Assembly: GCA_035559775.1 (NCBI GenBank)
Contig: DATMAU010000028.1
Location: forward strand, 69,465-133,464
Reading direction: 5' to 3'
Length of the DNA stretch: 64,000 nt
Source: AG1 sp035559775
Lineage (GTDB): Archaea; Thermoproteota; Thermoprotei_A; Sulfolobales; AG1
The number at the start of each line of letters is the position of its first letter. Within the stretch, counting starts at the first letter, position 1. Below the pieces are notes generated by a model. It was given only the letters and a program-made list of their open reading frames with translations, was not told the origin of the DNA and made no database searches. Below are positions 34,901 to 43,486 of this stretch, in pieces. The translations under genes were made by a program, and so were the position numbers.

Positions 34901-37900
34901 CATACCAGTACTATTCAATGAATCAATAGAGATAGGGCTAGATCTTGAGGAGAAGTTCTTCGACGATCTTATCGATAGGTGGTGGAGTAACAGCTCAGAA
35001 GCCTCAAAAATAGTGAAAGACCTAGCTTTGTTAGAAGACTCAGGCACCTTTGGGAAAAAACTAGCGGAAGCTATAACAAGCAAGCTCTATAGAAAACAGA
35101 TTTGGAGCTATGTAGAGGATTTTAAGAGAAATGGAAGACCCAGCGGCTTCTACACATCCCCCCTCGATATAGTGCGTGAAGAGACGGTGTATAGATATAA
35201 CAGTGTGCTTGACAAAAACCCAGAACTCCTTGCAACGAGCAGAGGATCCAGGGTACCGATAAACATAGAGATGATTATAGAGGTGTCTCAGAGCTATAGC
35301 TTTATGCAGCTACTCTCGAAAGCGGTGAGTCCTAAGTATAGCTACATACCAGTAGCCATCGAGAACGCACCACAATCAGCATCCCTCCAAACACCACAAC
35401 AAGGGGTAGGATCAGCAACCACCATCTCACACCTCTCCCTTGGAAGCGCATTCAAATCCCTTTCCTCTATCGCTCTCCAAAGCCAGGGCCAGGGATCCAC
35501 CGTGATAGGCTATATGGATGCAATGACAAAGAACTGCCTAGATCTCTATGCAAGGCTTGGGATAAATACAGCTCTACTCAGCCCCGAAGAAATTCGCAGG
35601 CTTAACGAGATCCTTAAAAACTTACCCATATACCAAGATCCCGATGCTCTTGCCCGCTACCTAGTTGACAAAATCCTATCAGCCATTTTCTCCAAGAGAG
35701 CGAAACTAGTTGAGAAATACGGCACAGCAGACCCCTCACTGATCCTCCAAATGGCTCTAGAGAGGTTAAAGACCAACCCCAACGACCCAGTGGCGCGGGA
35801 TATGGTGAACGAAGCCATCGACCTTCTGAAAAGCACAAGCCTAGAGAACCAGTTATACAACTTACTCAAAGGCACCCCTATTTTTGTCCAGGCTACTGCC
35901 CAGGGCTTGGATGAAGCCGCCAAGACTCCCCTGATGGGCCTGTTAACAGGCATACTATCAAGTGCACTCGACACAGTACTAGTTAGTTATCTCGATAACA
36001 GCGGTGTCTCAGCAGTCCTAGCCAGATACGGGATCTATGTAGGGGGTTCTGAGTACGCCTATAAGGGAGACCCAGGCGTTATTCTCTATAATATGGCTAG
36101 TATCGGTATAGCATTATACGACCTAGGCAGCTTCGCCAAATCACTACCCGAGGATCTGGTGAAAGCTGGTACCATGTATACAGCCAGCACTAAGGGTATC
36201 GCTGTGCAGTTTGGTAAGCTCGCAGACGAGCTTGATCTCAGCAACACCAGGATCCTTTCGGTGAACGAGATCTCTATAAACAGCCTGGAGGACTCCTTGA
36301 TCAAAATACTCTCACAGCGTGAGTGGGGAGAAGGTAGCGAGGCTATTCTGAAAAGTATCTTCAGCGAAGCCGCCGCTACAAGCCAGCTCAAGGATCTAAA
36401 GAAGGTTGGCGATAAGAAGGTTGTGAGTAAGAATGGATACGAGATCTTCGAGCAAAGCTTGAAGAAGGCTAAAGGAAATATTATCATAGATGTTAGAAGT
36501 TCCGGCGGTGTTGAGTCCGCAGGAGGCTTCACGATCACACTGTCCAGGCAGGCTGACGATACACCAACAATCTCCATAGTATCGAGCTCAAGCGTTGCCA
36601 AAACCGTTGAGATCGATGGCGATACGATCAAGCTCTCCGACATTACTATCTACAAGAGCATCCTGCCCGGTCCGAAGAAAGAGATTATCCCCTACGCCTA
36701 CTCCCAGAGCGCAGATACCTTCTTCATCAGTGCCGAGGAGGTGAAAGACTACGTGAAGTATATAAAATCCAGCGACCCCAACTACAGAAAGATTAAATAT
36801 CTCATGGATAAGCTTGGAGAGAATAAGATGACTGCGATCTCCCAGTACCTAGATTTCCTAAGAAAGGAGGGTAAGGTTGATAACTATGCCATAGAAGCCC
36901 TTAAGTTCTATGGCTTCTATAAAAAACTCCTCTCCCTCGATCAAAGCATGATCCCTCCAGAATTGTTGAAAGCATTTAGAGATAAATACGGCGACAAGGG
37001 TTGGGAAGAGGTTTTCCAGAGCCTTATGATAGGGGGTAATTTCAAGGAGATCCTTGATTGGGGGAGTAGGCTTGGCCTAAGCCCCGACAAGATCAATATA
37101 AAGACACTTAGTAATAAAGATATCAGTAACCTTGTCAAAACTCTAACATCAAGCAACGATCTAGGAAGCATCGATGCTCTAGACCCTGCAGAGCTGGCGA
37201 AAAAAGCCTACGAAACTCAATCCTCCCTCGATCAGCTTGGTTCATCGCTAGAAGCTCTCACCAATAATCCATTACTATCAGGCGGTGACGTGAATGCATA
37301 TATAAGCCTCCTCAAGGCCGCCGCAAACTATAGAGGTAAAACCCTAGAAGATTGTGCTAAACATAAACAAGCTGGGAAGGAGGGGGATACTGTTAACCTT
37401 AGAATAGGTGATAACATCTATACCCTCAAAATCGCCCGAGATCCCGACAAGGCTCCTATAAGTTCCTCTCCCGTGAGGATTATAGCTTCTAGAGATCCTA
37501 ACCAGGTTTCTGTAACCCCTGATAGGTTTATAAGGCTTCCAGGCCAGGAGCTCAACATACTTGCCGAGTTTGAGAACTATGCTAATGCTAGTGCCGAGGC
37601 CGTTAACGTAACCGTGAACCTCGTGATCAAGGGACCCGTAGATCCAAGATCCGTGGATGTTGTCGATGTTAGTAGGAGGGATGCATATATATCATGGTCT
37701 ATGAATATATCTAGCGGATCTATAGTATATAGGATCATCTTCGAGAACATAAACCTACCGCCTAATAAAAAACCACCAGAGGGTCAGGGCTGGGTCTTGT
37801 TTAAGGCAAAAACACTAGATAGCATAAAAACAGGAGACACAATCGAGATCTATGCCGACATAGTATTCGACTACAACCCACCCCTAAGAACCAATATCAT

Positions 37901-38447
37901 AACACTCCTAACAGATCTAGAACCCCCAAGAACAACCCTCAAGAACGTCAGGGTTGATGGAAAAACACTCAAAATAGAAGCCCAATGCACAGACACAGGA
38001 TCAGGATGCGACGAAACCCTAATAACAATCAAAAGCCCAGCAGGAATCGAGAGGAACTTCGCAACAAACGCATCGACAGGATCTATAAGCCAAACAATAG
38101 ATCTAAGCGATATAGAGCCAGGAAGCTACACAATAACAATAATATCAAAAGACATAGCAGGGAATATAGAGAGTAAGAGCACACCAGACACAACAATAAC
38201 AATAGAGAGGCAAGAAACAACAACACCAACAAAAACAACAAAGACTACAACAACTACACCCACGTCTACGCCCACACCCACACAAACAACACAGGCAATA
38301 ACAACAACACAGCCCCCAATACAAACACAGACAGCAAAAACCGAGGACGGAAAACCACCAATAGACATAATACTAGTAGTAATAGCGATAATCATAGTAG
38401 CAACTGGTATCGCCATATATATGGTTAGGAGGAAGAGGGTAGGGTAG
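31920..38447 (+). CDS. Giant cell-surface protein with C-terminal membrane anchor
   Basis: 2175 residues, family not recognised. Signal peptide (about residues 10-38). A very large extracellular part: an N-terminal beta-rich region with Tyr/Gly-rich stretches to about 700; Ig-like sheets to about 1000; a mainly helical region (about 1000-1800); then beta-sandwich modules, one with Val-Phe-Asp-Tyr-Asn-Pro-Pro as in large secreted surface proteins and one with paired Cys (Ala-Gln-Cys-Thr-Asp-Thr-Gly-Ser-Gly-Cys). A Thr/Pro/Gln stalk (about 2095-2140) leads to a membrane helix and the basic tail Arg-Arg-Lys-Arg. Many sequons. Base composition changes in blocks along the gene. Start GTG 31920 or ATG 31926. 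Role may be S-layer-associated or adhesive; this is inference. Confidence 0.85.
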   Translation: MVMVSLASARPKIFSIVFLALLVTSFSYNLGFATISAADSLIKETLRVRKEVIIPLGRESYKPLDYIHRTLLYLEDPPRNISSLLGIIGKQDPEGKRLGWDLAIPLKDRKFIIIRAEILENKCYIYYILYNDYTDEVERSYIYQADPVLCSYDYGYYGSSKDRAGLSYVVLNNYTVALITRMPAFVGVVKPSWNNDPEFKRYFNERSVFVVFRVGDENPGARVIIPGYLWDAYGTRSGTANENIYYSSQLGYSAISVATLSPYIWIDTYYYVDVVSSVGADPSEARRHAGVGLFRVYDNLDIKIDLFRLVREDTQEFRGKVVRTSDGGYLLVGGGEGDSSRCRFYAAKINSSMKLEWLRNYYVNLTAYYEDLMDIASKTWGNNSEVYRLANRTYQEILKLPPSARAKLCGSFLFEEGAIQRTLIPADVNLPHVSEVRGSNGSILGYLIGTKLGGTPYGFGTYPEGYYYGYAAFMLDPRGNVVWNVLLSNAAGGQAYYLERLGSDLAVMGITGGTAYGPYGQFGLINLSSGVFTSSWYDPAVWDSIDFRAAASMILWGYGRAVETEDGDGYLYTDLGEWRFNDIFSGHGLEVGYARKSDLLAIFSNVKSFSFKKWVLSEEIPENIANISVRSYSPLVVGEDGATIPNTSYKITLSNPNILKIKHLGGGFKLESIFRYPQYLMPGYGSFRSLPTGANIDTRDSTIGGGALTGASSLFLTIVDLGSVKVGDEITYKIEGIKLTKLGRPLSEKILSGGFRDIQYSSEGFIILGGNLSKAGYKERFIFEVKLKPNAAGPRAYTVRLPAENLYPPNNPSEESPVTVLYGYRILFMGQVTNYVAITNYSSYNVSIKYAVSTAITSPPSIARVGVPTPYNFYITNIGNIEAVFIYAFLMPFYIRAQSVLGADLSMIPRDAEDGDMVALAAIKIPPGGMRTIQVIAVAPSSYIYEFNPNGSWRGFSISISGAGFANGYNPLPVQVATLPPDLWNNLTKKYGNNIPVLFNESIEIGLDLEEKFFDDLIDRWWSNSSEASKIVKDLALLEDSGTFGKKLAEAITSKLYRKQIWSYVEDFKRNGRPSGFYTSPLDIVREETVYRYNSVLDKNPELLATSRGSRVPINIEMIIEVSQSYSFMQLLSKAVSPKYSYIPVAIENAPQSASLQTPQQGVGSATTISHLSLGSAFKSLSSIALQSQGQGSTVIGYMDAMTKNCLDLYARLGINTALLSPEEIRRLNEILKNLPIYQDPDALARYLVDKILSAIFSKRAKLVEKYGTADPSLILQMALERLKTNPNDPVARDMVNEAIDLLKSTSLENQLYNLLKGTPIFVQATAQGLDEAAKTPLMGLLTGILSSALDTVLVSYLDNSGVSAVLARYGIYVGGSEYAYKGDPGVILYNMASIGIALYDLGSFAKSLPEDLVKAGTMYTASTKGIAVQFGKLADELDLSNTRILSVNEISINSLEDSLIKILSQREWGEGSEAILKSIFSEAAATSQLKDLKKVGDKKVVSKNGYEIFEQSLKKAKGNIIIDVRSSGGVESAGGFTITLSRQADDTPTISIVSSSSVAKTVEIDGDTIKLSDITIYKSILPGPKKEIIPYAYSQSADTFFISAEEVKDYVKYIKSSDPNYRKIKYLMDKLGENKMTAISQYLDFLRKEGKVDNYAIEALKFYGFYKKLLSLDQSMIPPELLKAFRDKYGDKGWEEVFQSLMIGGNFKEILDWGSRLGLSPDKINIKTLSNKDISNLVKTLTSSNDLGSIDALDPAELAKKAYETQSSLDQLGSSLEALTNNPLLSGGDVNAYISLLKAAANYRGKTLEDCAKHKQAGKEGDTVNLRIGDNIYTLKIARDPDKAPISSSPVRIIASRDPNQVSVTPDRFIRLPGQELNILAEFENYANASAEAVNVTVNLVIKGPVDPRSVDVVDVSRRDAYISWSMNISSGSIVYRIIFENINLPPNKKPPEGQGWVLFKAKTLDSIKTGDTIEIYADIVFDYNPPLRTNIITLLTDLEPPRTTLKNVRVDGKTLKIEAQCTDTGSGCDETLITIKSPAGIERNFATNASTGSISQTIDLSDIEPGSYTITIISKDIAGNIESKSTPDTTITIERQETTTPTKTTKTTTTTPTSTPTPTQTTQAITTTQPPIQTQTAKTEDGKPPIDIILVVIAIIIVATGIAIYMVRRKRVG

Positions 38448-38494
38448 GGCTATTCTTACAATGCTTTTTCTCTCCCTATATATTATTTTATTTG

Positions 38495-38578
38495 GCGGGG
38501 GTGCCCGAGCGGGTCAAAGGGGGCGGACTTAAGATCCGCTGGCGTAGGCCTGCGTGGGTTCGAATCCCACCCCCCGCA
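38495..38578 (+). tRNA. tRNA-Leu (anticodon TAA)
   Basis: Acceptor GCGGGGG pairs with CCCCCGC. The anticodon stem GCGGA/TCCGC holds loop CTTAAGA, anticodon TAA. A long variable arm makes it class II. The T stem GTGGG/CCCAC encloses TTCGAAT. Discriminator A; CCA is not encoded. Confidence 0.97.
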
Positions 38579-38637
38579 CTATAGGTTGGTTAGGCTTGTG
38601 ACTTTCTGGATATCTAGTAGTTATTCTCTGAAGCTAT

Positions 38638-40104
38638 ATGCTAATATGGCTTTTTGCACTATATAGTCTCCGGTGGGGCTTACTGAGGCTCTATAACACT
38701 CTTACCAAGCGTGTTGAGGAGTTTGTTCCATCTTCTAGGGGTTATGTTAAGACTTATTTCTGCGGTCCTACTCCTTATGATTATTTCCATCTGGGCCATG
38801 CTAGGGCTTATGTTTCGTTCGATATTCTTAAGAGGTTTTTGATGGCTAGGGGCTATAGTGTTATCCATGTGCAGAATATAACGGATATTGATGATAAGAT
38901 TATAAATAGATCCAGAGAGCTCGGGATCTCTTGGAGAGAGCTTGCGGATATCTATACGAAGGATTATCTAGATGCTATGAGGCTTCTCAGGATCTCTATA
39001 GATCTTCACCCAAGGGTTACTGACCACATAGGCGATATCATAGCATTCATCCAGGGGCTTATAGAGAAGGGACACGCGTATGTTGCTAAAAGCGGCTCGG
39101 TATATTTCGATGTCTCAACATATCATGACTATGGGAGGCTAAGCGGTAGAGGTTATTCCGAGGAGTGGAGGCAGGAGGAGGAGTATCTTGCTGAGAAGAG
39201 AAACCCGTATGACTTCGCATTATGGAAGGCCGCAAAGCCTGGGGAGCCCTATTGGGAGTCGCCATGGGGGCGTGGAAGGCCTGGATGGCATATTGAGTGC
39301 AGTGTTATGAGCTCTAAATATCTTGGGAACGAGATCGATATACACGGCGGAGGCCAGGATCTGATATTCCCACATCACGAGAATGAGAGAGCTCAGAGCG
39401 AGGCTTATTTCGGAAAATCCCCATGGGTTAGGCATTGGTTCCATGTCGGCTATCTAACGATCTCTGGCGAGAAGATGAGCAAGAGCCTTGGCAATATAGT
39501 TACATTTAAAGAAGCTGCCTCTAAATGGGGTGCTGAGGTTATAAGGCTATGGATAGCCTCTGCAAGCTATAGGAAGAGTCTTGATTATAAGGAGGAAGCC
39601 CTTGAACAGGCAAGAATAATATATAGAAGAATTGTCGATGCCCACCAGCTCCTCAGATCCATAGTTAGGGAGAGAGGGGTTGAGCACAGCTTGGGTGAAA
39701 AGGATATAGAGGTCTGGATGAGAATATCGAGAACATGGGAGGGTTTCCTAACAGCATTGGAGGACGATCTAGACACACCAAGGGCTATGACCGGCCTCCA
39801 CGAGCTCTTATCGATAGTCTATAGCAACGTGATCCAGCGGGATAGCGGTTCCCTAGCTCTCAAAGCCCTCTCGGTGCTTGAGACGATGGACAAGATCCTA
39901 GACGTATTACCAAAACCTGAGCAGAGATCTGTGCTTACAAACATAGATCCTGAGGATCTTGTGAGACTCCTGGTCGAGGTGAGACAAAGGCTTAGGCAGA
40001 AGAAGATGTACGAGGAGTCAGACTGGATCAGGGAACAGATGATGAAGCTAGGCATAAAACTCCTCGACGAGAAGGATAAGACTAGGTGGGTTTATACTTC
40101 CTAG
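38638..40104 (+). CDS. cysS: Cysteinyl-tRNA synthetase
   Basis: 488 residues. Class I motifs: His-Leu-Gly-His at 51-54 after Phe-Cys-Gly-Pro-Thr-Pro-Tyr-Asp (Cys42 is a zinc ligand), and Lys-Met-Ser-Lys-Ser at 279-283. Gly-Gly-Gly-Gln-Asp-Leu-Ile-Phe-Pro-His-His-Glu-Asn-Glu supplies zinc/adenylate residues. Trp-His-Ile-Glu-Cys-Ser-Val-Met is conserved. The first 15 residues are hydrophobic and unusual, and a TATA-like CTATATAG lies inside them (about 38660), so the true start could be further downstream, but no canonical in-frame start codon is visible there. Confidence 0.95.
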   Translation: MLIWLFALYSLRWGLLRLYNTLTKRVEEFVPSSRGYVKTYFCGPTPYDYFHLGHARAYVSFDILKRFLMARGYSVIHVQNITDIDDKIINRSRELGISWRELADIYTKDYLDAMRLLRISIDLHPRVTDHIGDIIAFIQGLIEKGHAYVAKSGSVYFDVSTYHDYGRLSGRGYSEEWRQEEEYLAEKRNPYDFALWKAAKPGEPYWESPWGRGRPGWHIECSVMSSKYLGNEIDIHGGGQDLIFPHHENERAQSEAYFGKSPWVRHWFHVGYLTISGEKMSKSLGNIVTFKEAASKWGAEVIRLWIASASYRKSLDYKEEALEQARIIYRRIVDAHQLLRSIVRERGVEHSLGEKDIEVWMRISRTWEGFLTALEDDLDTPRAMTGLHELLSIVYSNVIQRDSGSLALKALSVLETMDKILDVLPKPEQRSVLTNIDPEDLVRLLVEVRQRLRQKKMYEESDWIREQMMKLGIKLLDEKDKTRWVYTS

Positions 40105-40390
40105 TCCTCTTCTCCTTAGTAGTTTTCCTAACACTTTCCTCGAGATCGGGGTTTTCACCCATAATCTCTAGGGGGAAGTCATCCTCGGAAACCAGGTTCT
40201 TCTCCCTCAGAAACTCCACCATATATTTTATATCGACGGAATCCAGCTTAACAGGATCCACATGCCCCCCAAACCTGGTGCTAAGCCACCTGATAAACTC
40301 GTCCAGAAGACCGGCATCAACTATTATAGAGATCAAATCCTCCTTGACCATACTCTTGAGCCTGGTGTCATCCGGCAATACAGGCACCAA
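40082..40390 (-). CDS. Small charged hypothetical protein
   Basis: 102 residues, unrecognised. Mostly helical and acidic, with a Lys/Arg-rich C-terminal tail. It converges on cysS with a 23-bp overlap. A plus-strand frame over the same bases is hydrophobic/Ser-rich, as expected of an antisense shadow, so I choose the minus strand. Confidence 0.5.
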   Translation of the reverse strand: MVPVLPDDTRLKSMVKEDLISIIVDAGLLDEFIRWLSTRFGGHVDPVKLDSVDIKYMVEFLREKNLVSEDDFPLEIMGENPDLEESVRKTTKEKRTRKYKPT

Positions 40391-40443
40391 CCTTTAAGAT
40401 AAAGCCTTGGAGGGATAAATAGGTTTTCGAAAGATCCTTCCAT

Positions 40444-40680
40444 CTACCCAGGGATCAGCGACGATAGGAGGATCAGAACTAATCCTAGTGAGAACATGAC
40501 CAAGGCGAAATAGTGCGGCTTTAACTTTAACGCATAAACTCCAAACTTGTATGCACCATAGATTGTGTATGAGATCATGACAGCCCCAACTATGACTAGC
40601 CCTGCATATAGCATTATATCTCTTGCACTGGACAGCGCTTTAACAAACGAGCCCAGTATATTTATTATCTCAGAGGACAT
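40444..40680 (-). CDS. Small membrane protein
   Basis: 78 residues from the ATG at 40678-40680, with two membrane segments (about 23-43 and 56-76). GGAGGT lies about 10 nt upstream; an earlier ATG at 40698 is possible. A TATA-like element on the minus strand near 40724-40733 would serve it. No family recognised; size and layout resemble the 95-residue protein at 30765. Confidence 0.6.
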   Translation of the reverse strand: MSSEIINILGSFVKALSSARDIMLYAGLVIVGAVMISYTIYGAYKFGVYALKLKPHYFALVMFSLGLVLILLSSLIPG

Positions 40681-40756
40681 CAACAGCAATACCTCCACCC
40701 ACTATTATCATCAGAGAGAGATCTGTATAAAAGCTCGCCCCCACATACTATTCATG

Positions 40757-40808
40757 GGATGATGAAGGTTAAAAGCGGTGAGTGGTGAGCTAGCCCAGCA
40801 TCCTGATA
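40757..40808 (+). ncRNA. Candidate C/D-box sRNA
   Basis: Box C TGATGA at 40760-40765, possible D' GTGA at 40778-40781, C' TGGTGA at 40783-40788, box D CTGA at 40803-40806. Guides are about 12 and 14 nt. The second (GCTAGCCCAGCATC) is complementary, apart from one position, to the GATGC-GGGCTAG region I recall from crenarchaeal 16S near E. coli 810. TATAAAA at 40726-40732 would start transcription near 40755, but the same element could serve the opposite-strand gene. Confidence 0.4.
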
Positions 40809-40984
40809 GATGAAATAAAATAATATTGGCAAATATTACGGGGTATAACTGTTTGACCTGAATATTAATAAATGATAAACATTCATGGCTTTAACATCGC
40901 TACATAGGTATGGTATATAGAGATCCTTATTGGTTTGCGGATCTTTGCTAAGTCAACAGCGCGTAACTCCTATCTATTATGAGA

Positions 40985-41045
40985 TCATCTTCCAGAGGGA
41001 TTGAAGCGATGCTCCCAACACCCAGAGGAGTCGAGGATTCAATAT
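40985..41045 (-). repeat. Dispersed structured repeat, fragment H
   Basis: Read on the minus strand, CTCTGGGTGTTGGGAGCAT, CGCTTCAATCC and CTCTGG align with the GGGCGGTGATGGGAGCAGCGCTCCAAGCC core of copy A in order and spacing. Only the core is left. Confidence 0.35.
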
Positions 41046-41293
41046 CGAAAACGACCCACCTCCAAAACAGCATCAAAAGCTGCAAACCCTCCTCAGAGTA
41101 TCAAAAATAAAACGGCTCTATAGTATAATTGTTATTAGGTGTATGAGGAGGAATCCGGGATCTGAGTATGTGATGAGCAAAATACTCGCTGATCGTCTGA
41201 CCGTTGTCAGAAGGATGTTACAATGCTCCGCCCAATACCTATGAGGCGGTGGGTGATATATCCATATGACTGTGTTGATAAACCGATCTCAAG

Positions 41294-41315
41294 ATAATGC
41301 TGAGCTCAGCATTAT
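41294..41315. repeat. 22-bp perfect palindrome
   Basis: Half ATAATGCTGAG followed at once by its reverse complement CTCAGCATTAT, with no spacer. It lies about 170 bp upstream of the mscS-like gene. It could be an operator or a hairpin; nothing else marks its role. Confidence 0.6.
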
Positions 41316-41482
41316 GTGTGGCTGGTTGGGCTCTTCGATTACAACGCTGTATATTATTGGATCACCGCAAGATCTGCATAATGAGCTGTAATGTTCAATC
41401 GACTTGAGGCTTGTTGATAGAAAGGATATATTGAGCTATAGTCTTTCATATATTTGGTCAGGCCCTGTAAGGGTGTGTTTTC

Positions 41483-42295
41483 TTGGATGTCCAGGTGTAT
41501 GTAATATATATTGTGGCTACGGCTGCATCGATAATGCTCTATGTGATATCCAGCGTGACTTTGTTTAAGCAGCTGGCAAGGGTTCTTGGGAGGGAGATGC
41601 TGATCGTGTTAAGGATAGCCATGATCCTGCTCTCGATCTCTGTCTTCCTGGCATTCACCTCGTATCTCTATGGAGCCCACGAGATCTTTGTTCTAATATT
41701 CACTCTCTTCATAATAAGTTTCCTCGTGATTGTTATGGGTGCTAGGCATGTGCTCGAAGAATATGTTACCGGGATCTTTGCATCAAAAGCCTATGACCTG
41801 AGGGTTGGTGACTATATAGAGGTAGGCAGTATAAGGGGATATATAACTGCTCTGGATGACACCTCAATAATAATAAAAGATTCCAGAAAAGGTCTTATCC
41901 ACATACCATACACGATGGTTACCCACACACCATTTAAGAGAGTTAAGCCTGAGGAGGGCTATGAGATCAGGATCCAAGTGTTCTTACCACACGAGATCGA
42001 TGTGGAGAGGATCTTAGAGGATGCTAGGAAGATAGCGAGAGAGCTAGGGCTTGACGATGTGAGGGCTGATATAGAATCTATAGAGAGGTCTGGCGTGGTG
42101 ATGCTTGTGAGGGGGCTTACAAGAGATCCTAGGAGAGAGGACGAAATCAGGTACTCGATCCTAGATAAGCTATATAGAAGCCTTAGACTCTCTACGCCTC
42201 GTATAGATAATAAGCCCGAGGAGAAGCCAGAGCCCAAGGATCCAGAGAAAACTCCACTTAACAATAATGTTGAAGACCAGTCCAGTAAAAGTTAA
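41483..42295 (+). CDS. MscS-family mechanosensitive channel
   Basis: 270 residues. Three membrane segments (about 5-27, 38-60, 66-88), then the MscS beta domain with Leu-Arg-Val-Gly-Asp-Tyr-Ile-Glu-Val and Ile-Pro-Tyr-Thr-Met-Val-Thr-His-Thr (canonical Pro-Asn replaced), and a C-terminal alpha/beta region. The last 40 residues are a Pro/Glu/Lys/Asn tail. Such channels release solutes on hypo-osmotic shock. TTG start. Its final 126 bp overlap the 3' end of the convergent permease gene. Confidence 0.85.
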   Translation: MDVQVYVIYIVATAASIMLYVISSVTLFKQLARVLGREMLIVLRIAMILLSISVFLAFTSYLYGAHEIFVLIFTLFIISFLVIVMGARHVLEEYVTGIFASKAYDLRVGDYIEVGSIRGYITALDDTSIIIKDSRKGLIHIPYTMVTHTPFKRVKPEEGYEIRIQVFLPHEIDVERILEDARKIARELGLDDVRADIESIERSGVVMLVRGLTRDPRREDEIRYSILDKLYRSLRLSTPRIDNKPEEKPEPKDPEKTPLNNNVEDQSSKS

Positions 42296-43486
42296 GGGAA
42301 TGCCGAAGAGAGCTGTCACCGGGATCCCTCTAACCCTAGGGCTTGTGAAACCCCCATACAGCTCTCCCCTCCTTGAGATCATCAGAAGCGATATAGAGAC
42401 CACAAGATAGTTGAACAGAGACCCTATCGCGTATACCTCAAGTATAAAGCTAACCTCGCCCGGTAGTATAAAGAGGAGTGATATTATGAAGACGATTGTG
42501 AGAGATACATAGGGGGTTCTGAACCTTGGGTGGAGCCTCACCATAGGCTCTGGTACCAGGTTTTCGTGTGATAGTATATATGCTAGCCGTGAAAAAGATA
42601 TATATCCTGCGAGAGAGGCTATGAGCATTATTACTGCTATATCTAGAACCACAAGCGGTTCTACAAGCCATGATATGTAAGGCGTCTCTCTAGCTATTAA
42701 TAGCAGTGCTAGTGATGGCTCTGCCATGAGATCTTTATAGGAAACCCTGCTCATAAGTATAGCTATAAGGGGTAAGCTGTAGAGAACACCTATAGCCGCT
42801 GTGAGGAACGCTGCTCTTGGAACCTGTACTAATGGTTTCCTAGCCTCCCCAGCTAGCTGGCCTATTGCATCCACACCAGTAAACCCCCTTGACGCGAGGG
42901 ATAGGGCTACTAGGAGATCCATGGGTTTTATACTATCCCACCTATAGTGGGGAGGCTCTGCAACTGTACCGGCTATGATGTTGAAGCTTATCAGCAGAAT
43001 ACCGATCACTGTGAAGTCTATAATGACTATAGCGAGGGCGATCCTGGCGCTCTCCCTTATACCGATCAGTGTTAATATATATAGTATTAGTGATAGCACT
43101 ATCGCAAGCACTTGGGGAGGCATGTTGGAGATGCCTAGATACGTGAGCACATAGTTTGAGGCATCTAGCGTGCCATAGCTAACCATTATCGCCTGGTCTA
43201 TCATCAATAACCATGATGAGAGAAATCCTAAACCTCCCCCCATAGCGTGTTTAGCGTATAGGAAAGAACCACCAGCTTCAGGGAATCTCGAGCCCACCTC
43301 GCCATAGGCTATTGCTATAGCTACCATCAACGCAACAGCATAGATAACAACGAAAAAAGCTTCCCTACCGCTGTAGAGGGCTATAAAACCCAGGGTTAGA
43401 TAGAAAGTTGACTGGAAATCAGCATGGACTAAGGAATACATATCAAGGGTTCCTAGTTCTCTTCTAAGCCACTCCCTCTTACTCAC
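42170..43486 (-). CDS. APC-superfamily amino acid permease
   Basis: 438 residues with about 12 membrane segments. The N-terminal TM1 region, Gly-Glu-Val-Gly-Ser-Arg-Phe-Pro-Glu-Ala-Gly-Gly-Ser-Phe after TM2, and Ser-Arg-Gly-Phe-Thr-Gly-Val-Asp-Ala-Ile-Gly in TM6 are APC hallmarks. Its start overlaps the stop of the RCK-domain gene by 4 bp, so the two are translationally coupled and the RCK protein probably gates or regulates this transporter. Confidence 0.9.
   Translation of the reverse strand: MSKREWLRRELGTLDMYSLVHADFQSTFYLTLGFIALYSGREAFFVVIYAVALMVAIAIAYGEVGSRFPEAGGSFLYAKHAMGGGLGFLSSWLLMIDQAIMVSYGTLDASNYVLTYLGISNMPPQVLAIVLSLILYILTLIGIRESARIALAIVIIDFTVIGILLISFNIIAGTVAEPPHYRWDSIKPMDLLVALSLASRGFTGVDAIGQLAGEARKPLVQVPRAAFLTAAIGVLYSLPLIAILMSRVSYKDLMAEPSLALLLIARETPYISWLVEPLVVLDIAVIMLIASLAGYISFSRLAYILSHENLVPEPMVRLHPRFRTPYVSLTIVFIISLLFILPGEVSFILEVYAIGSLFNYLVVSISLLMISRRGELYGGFTSPRVRGIPVTALFGIPLTFTGLVFNIIVKWSFLWILGLWLLLGLIIYTRRRESKASI

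Larger units (their letters stand above)
40681..41482. other. Long intergenic region
   Basis: About 800 bp with no convincing gene. Contents: a candidate C/D-box RNA (40757-40808), a minus-strand decayed piece of the structured repeat (about 40985-41045, containing GGATTGAAGCGATGCTCCCAA), and a 22-bp perfect palindrome (41294-41315). The rest is AT-rich and unremarkable. Confidence 0.45.

Noticed and set aside
40086..40397. 103-codon plus-strand frame downstream of cysS
   Set aside because: It overlaps the cysS 3' end on the same strand and has a Ser-rich hydrophobic composition; the minus-strand frame over the same bases is the better protein.
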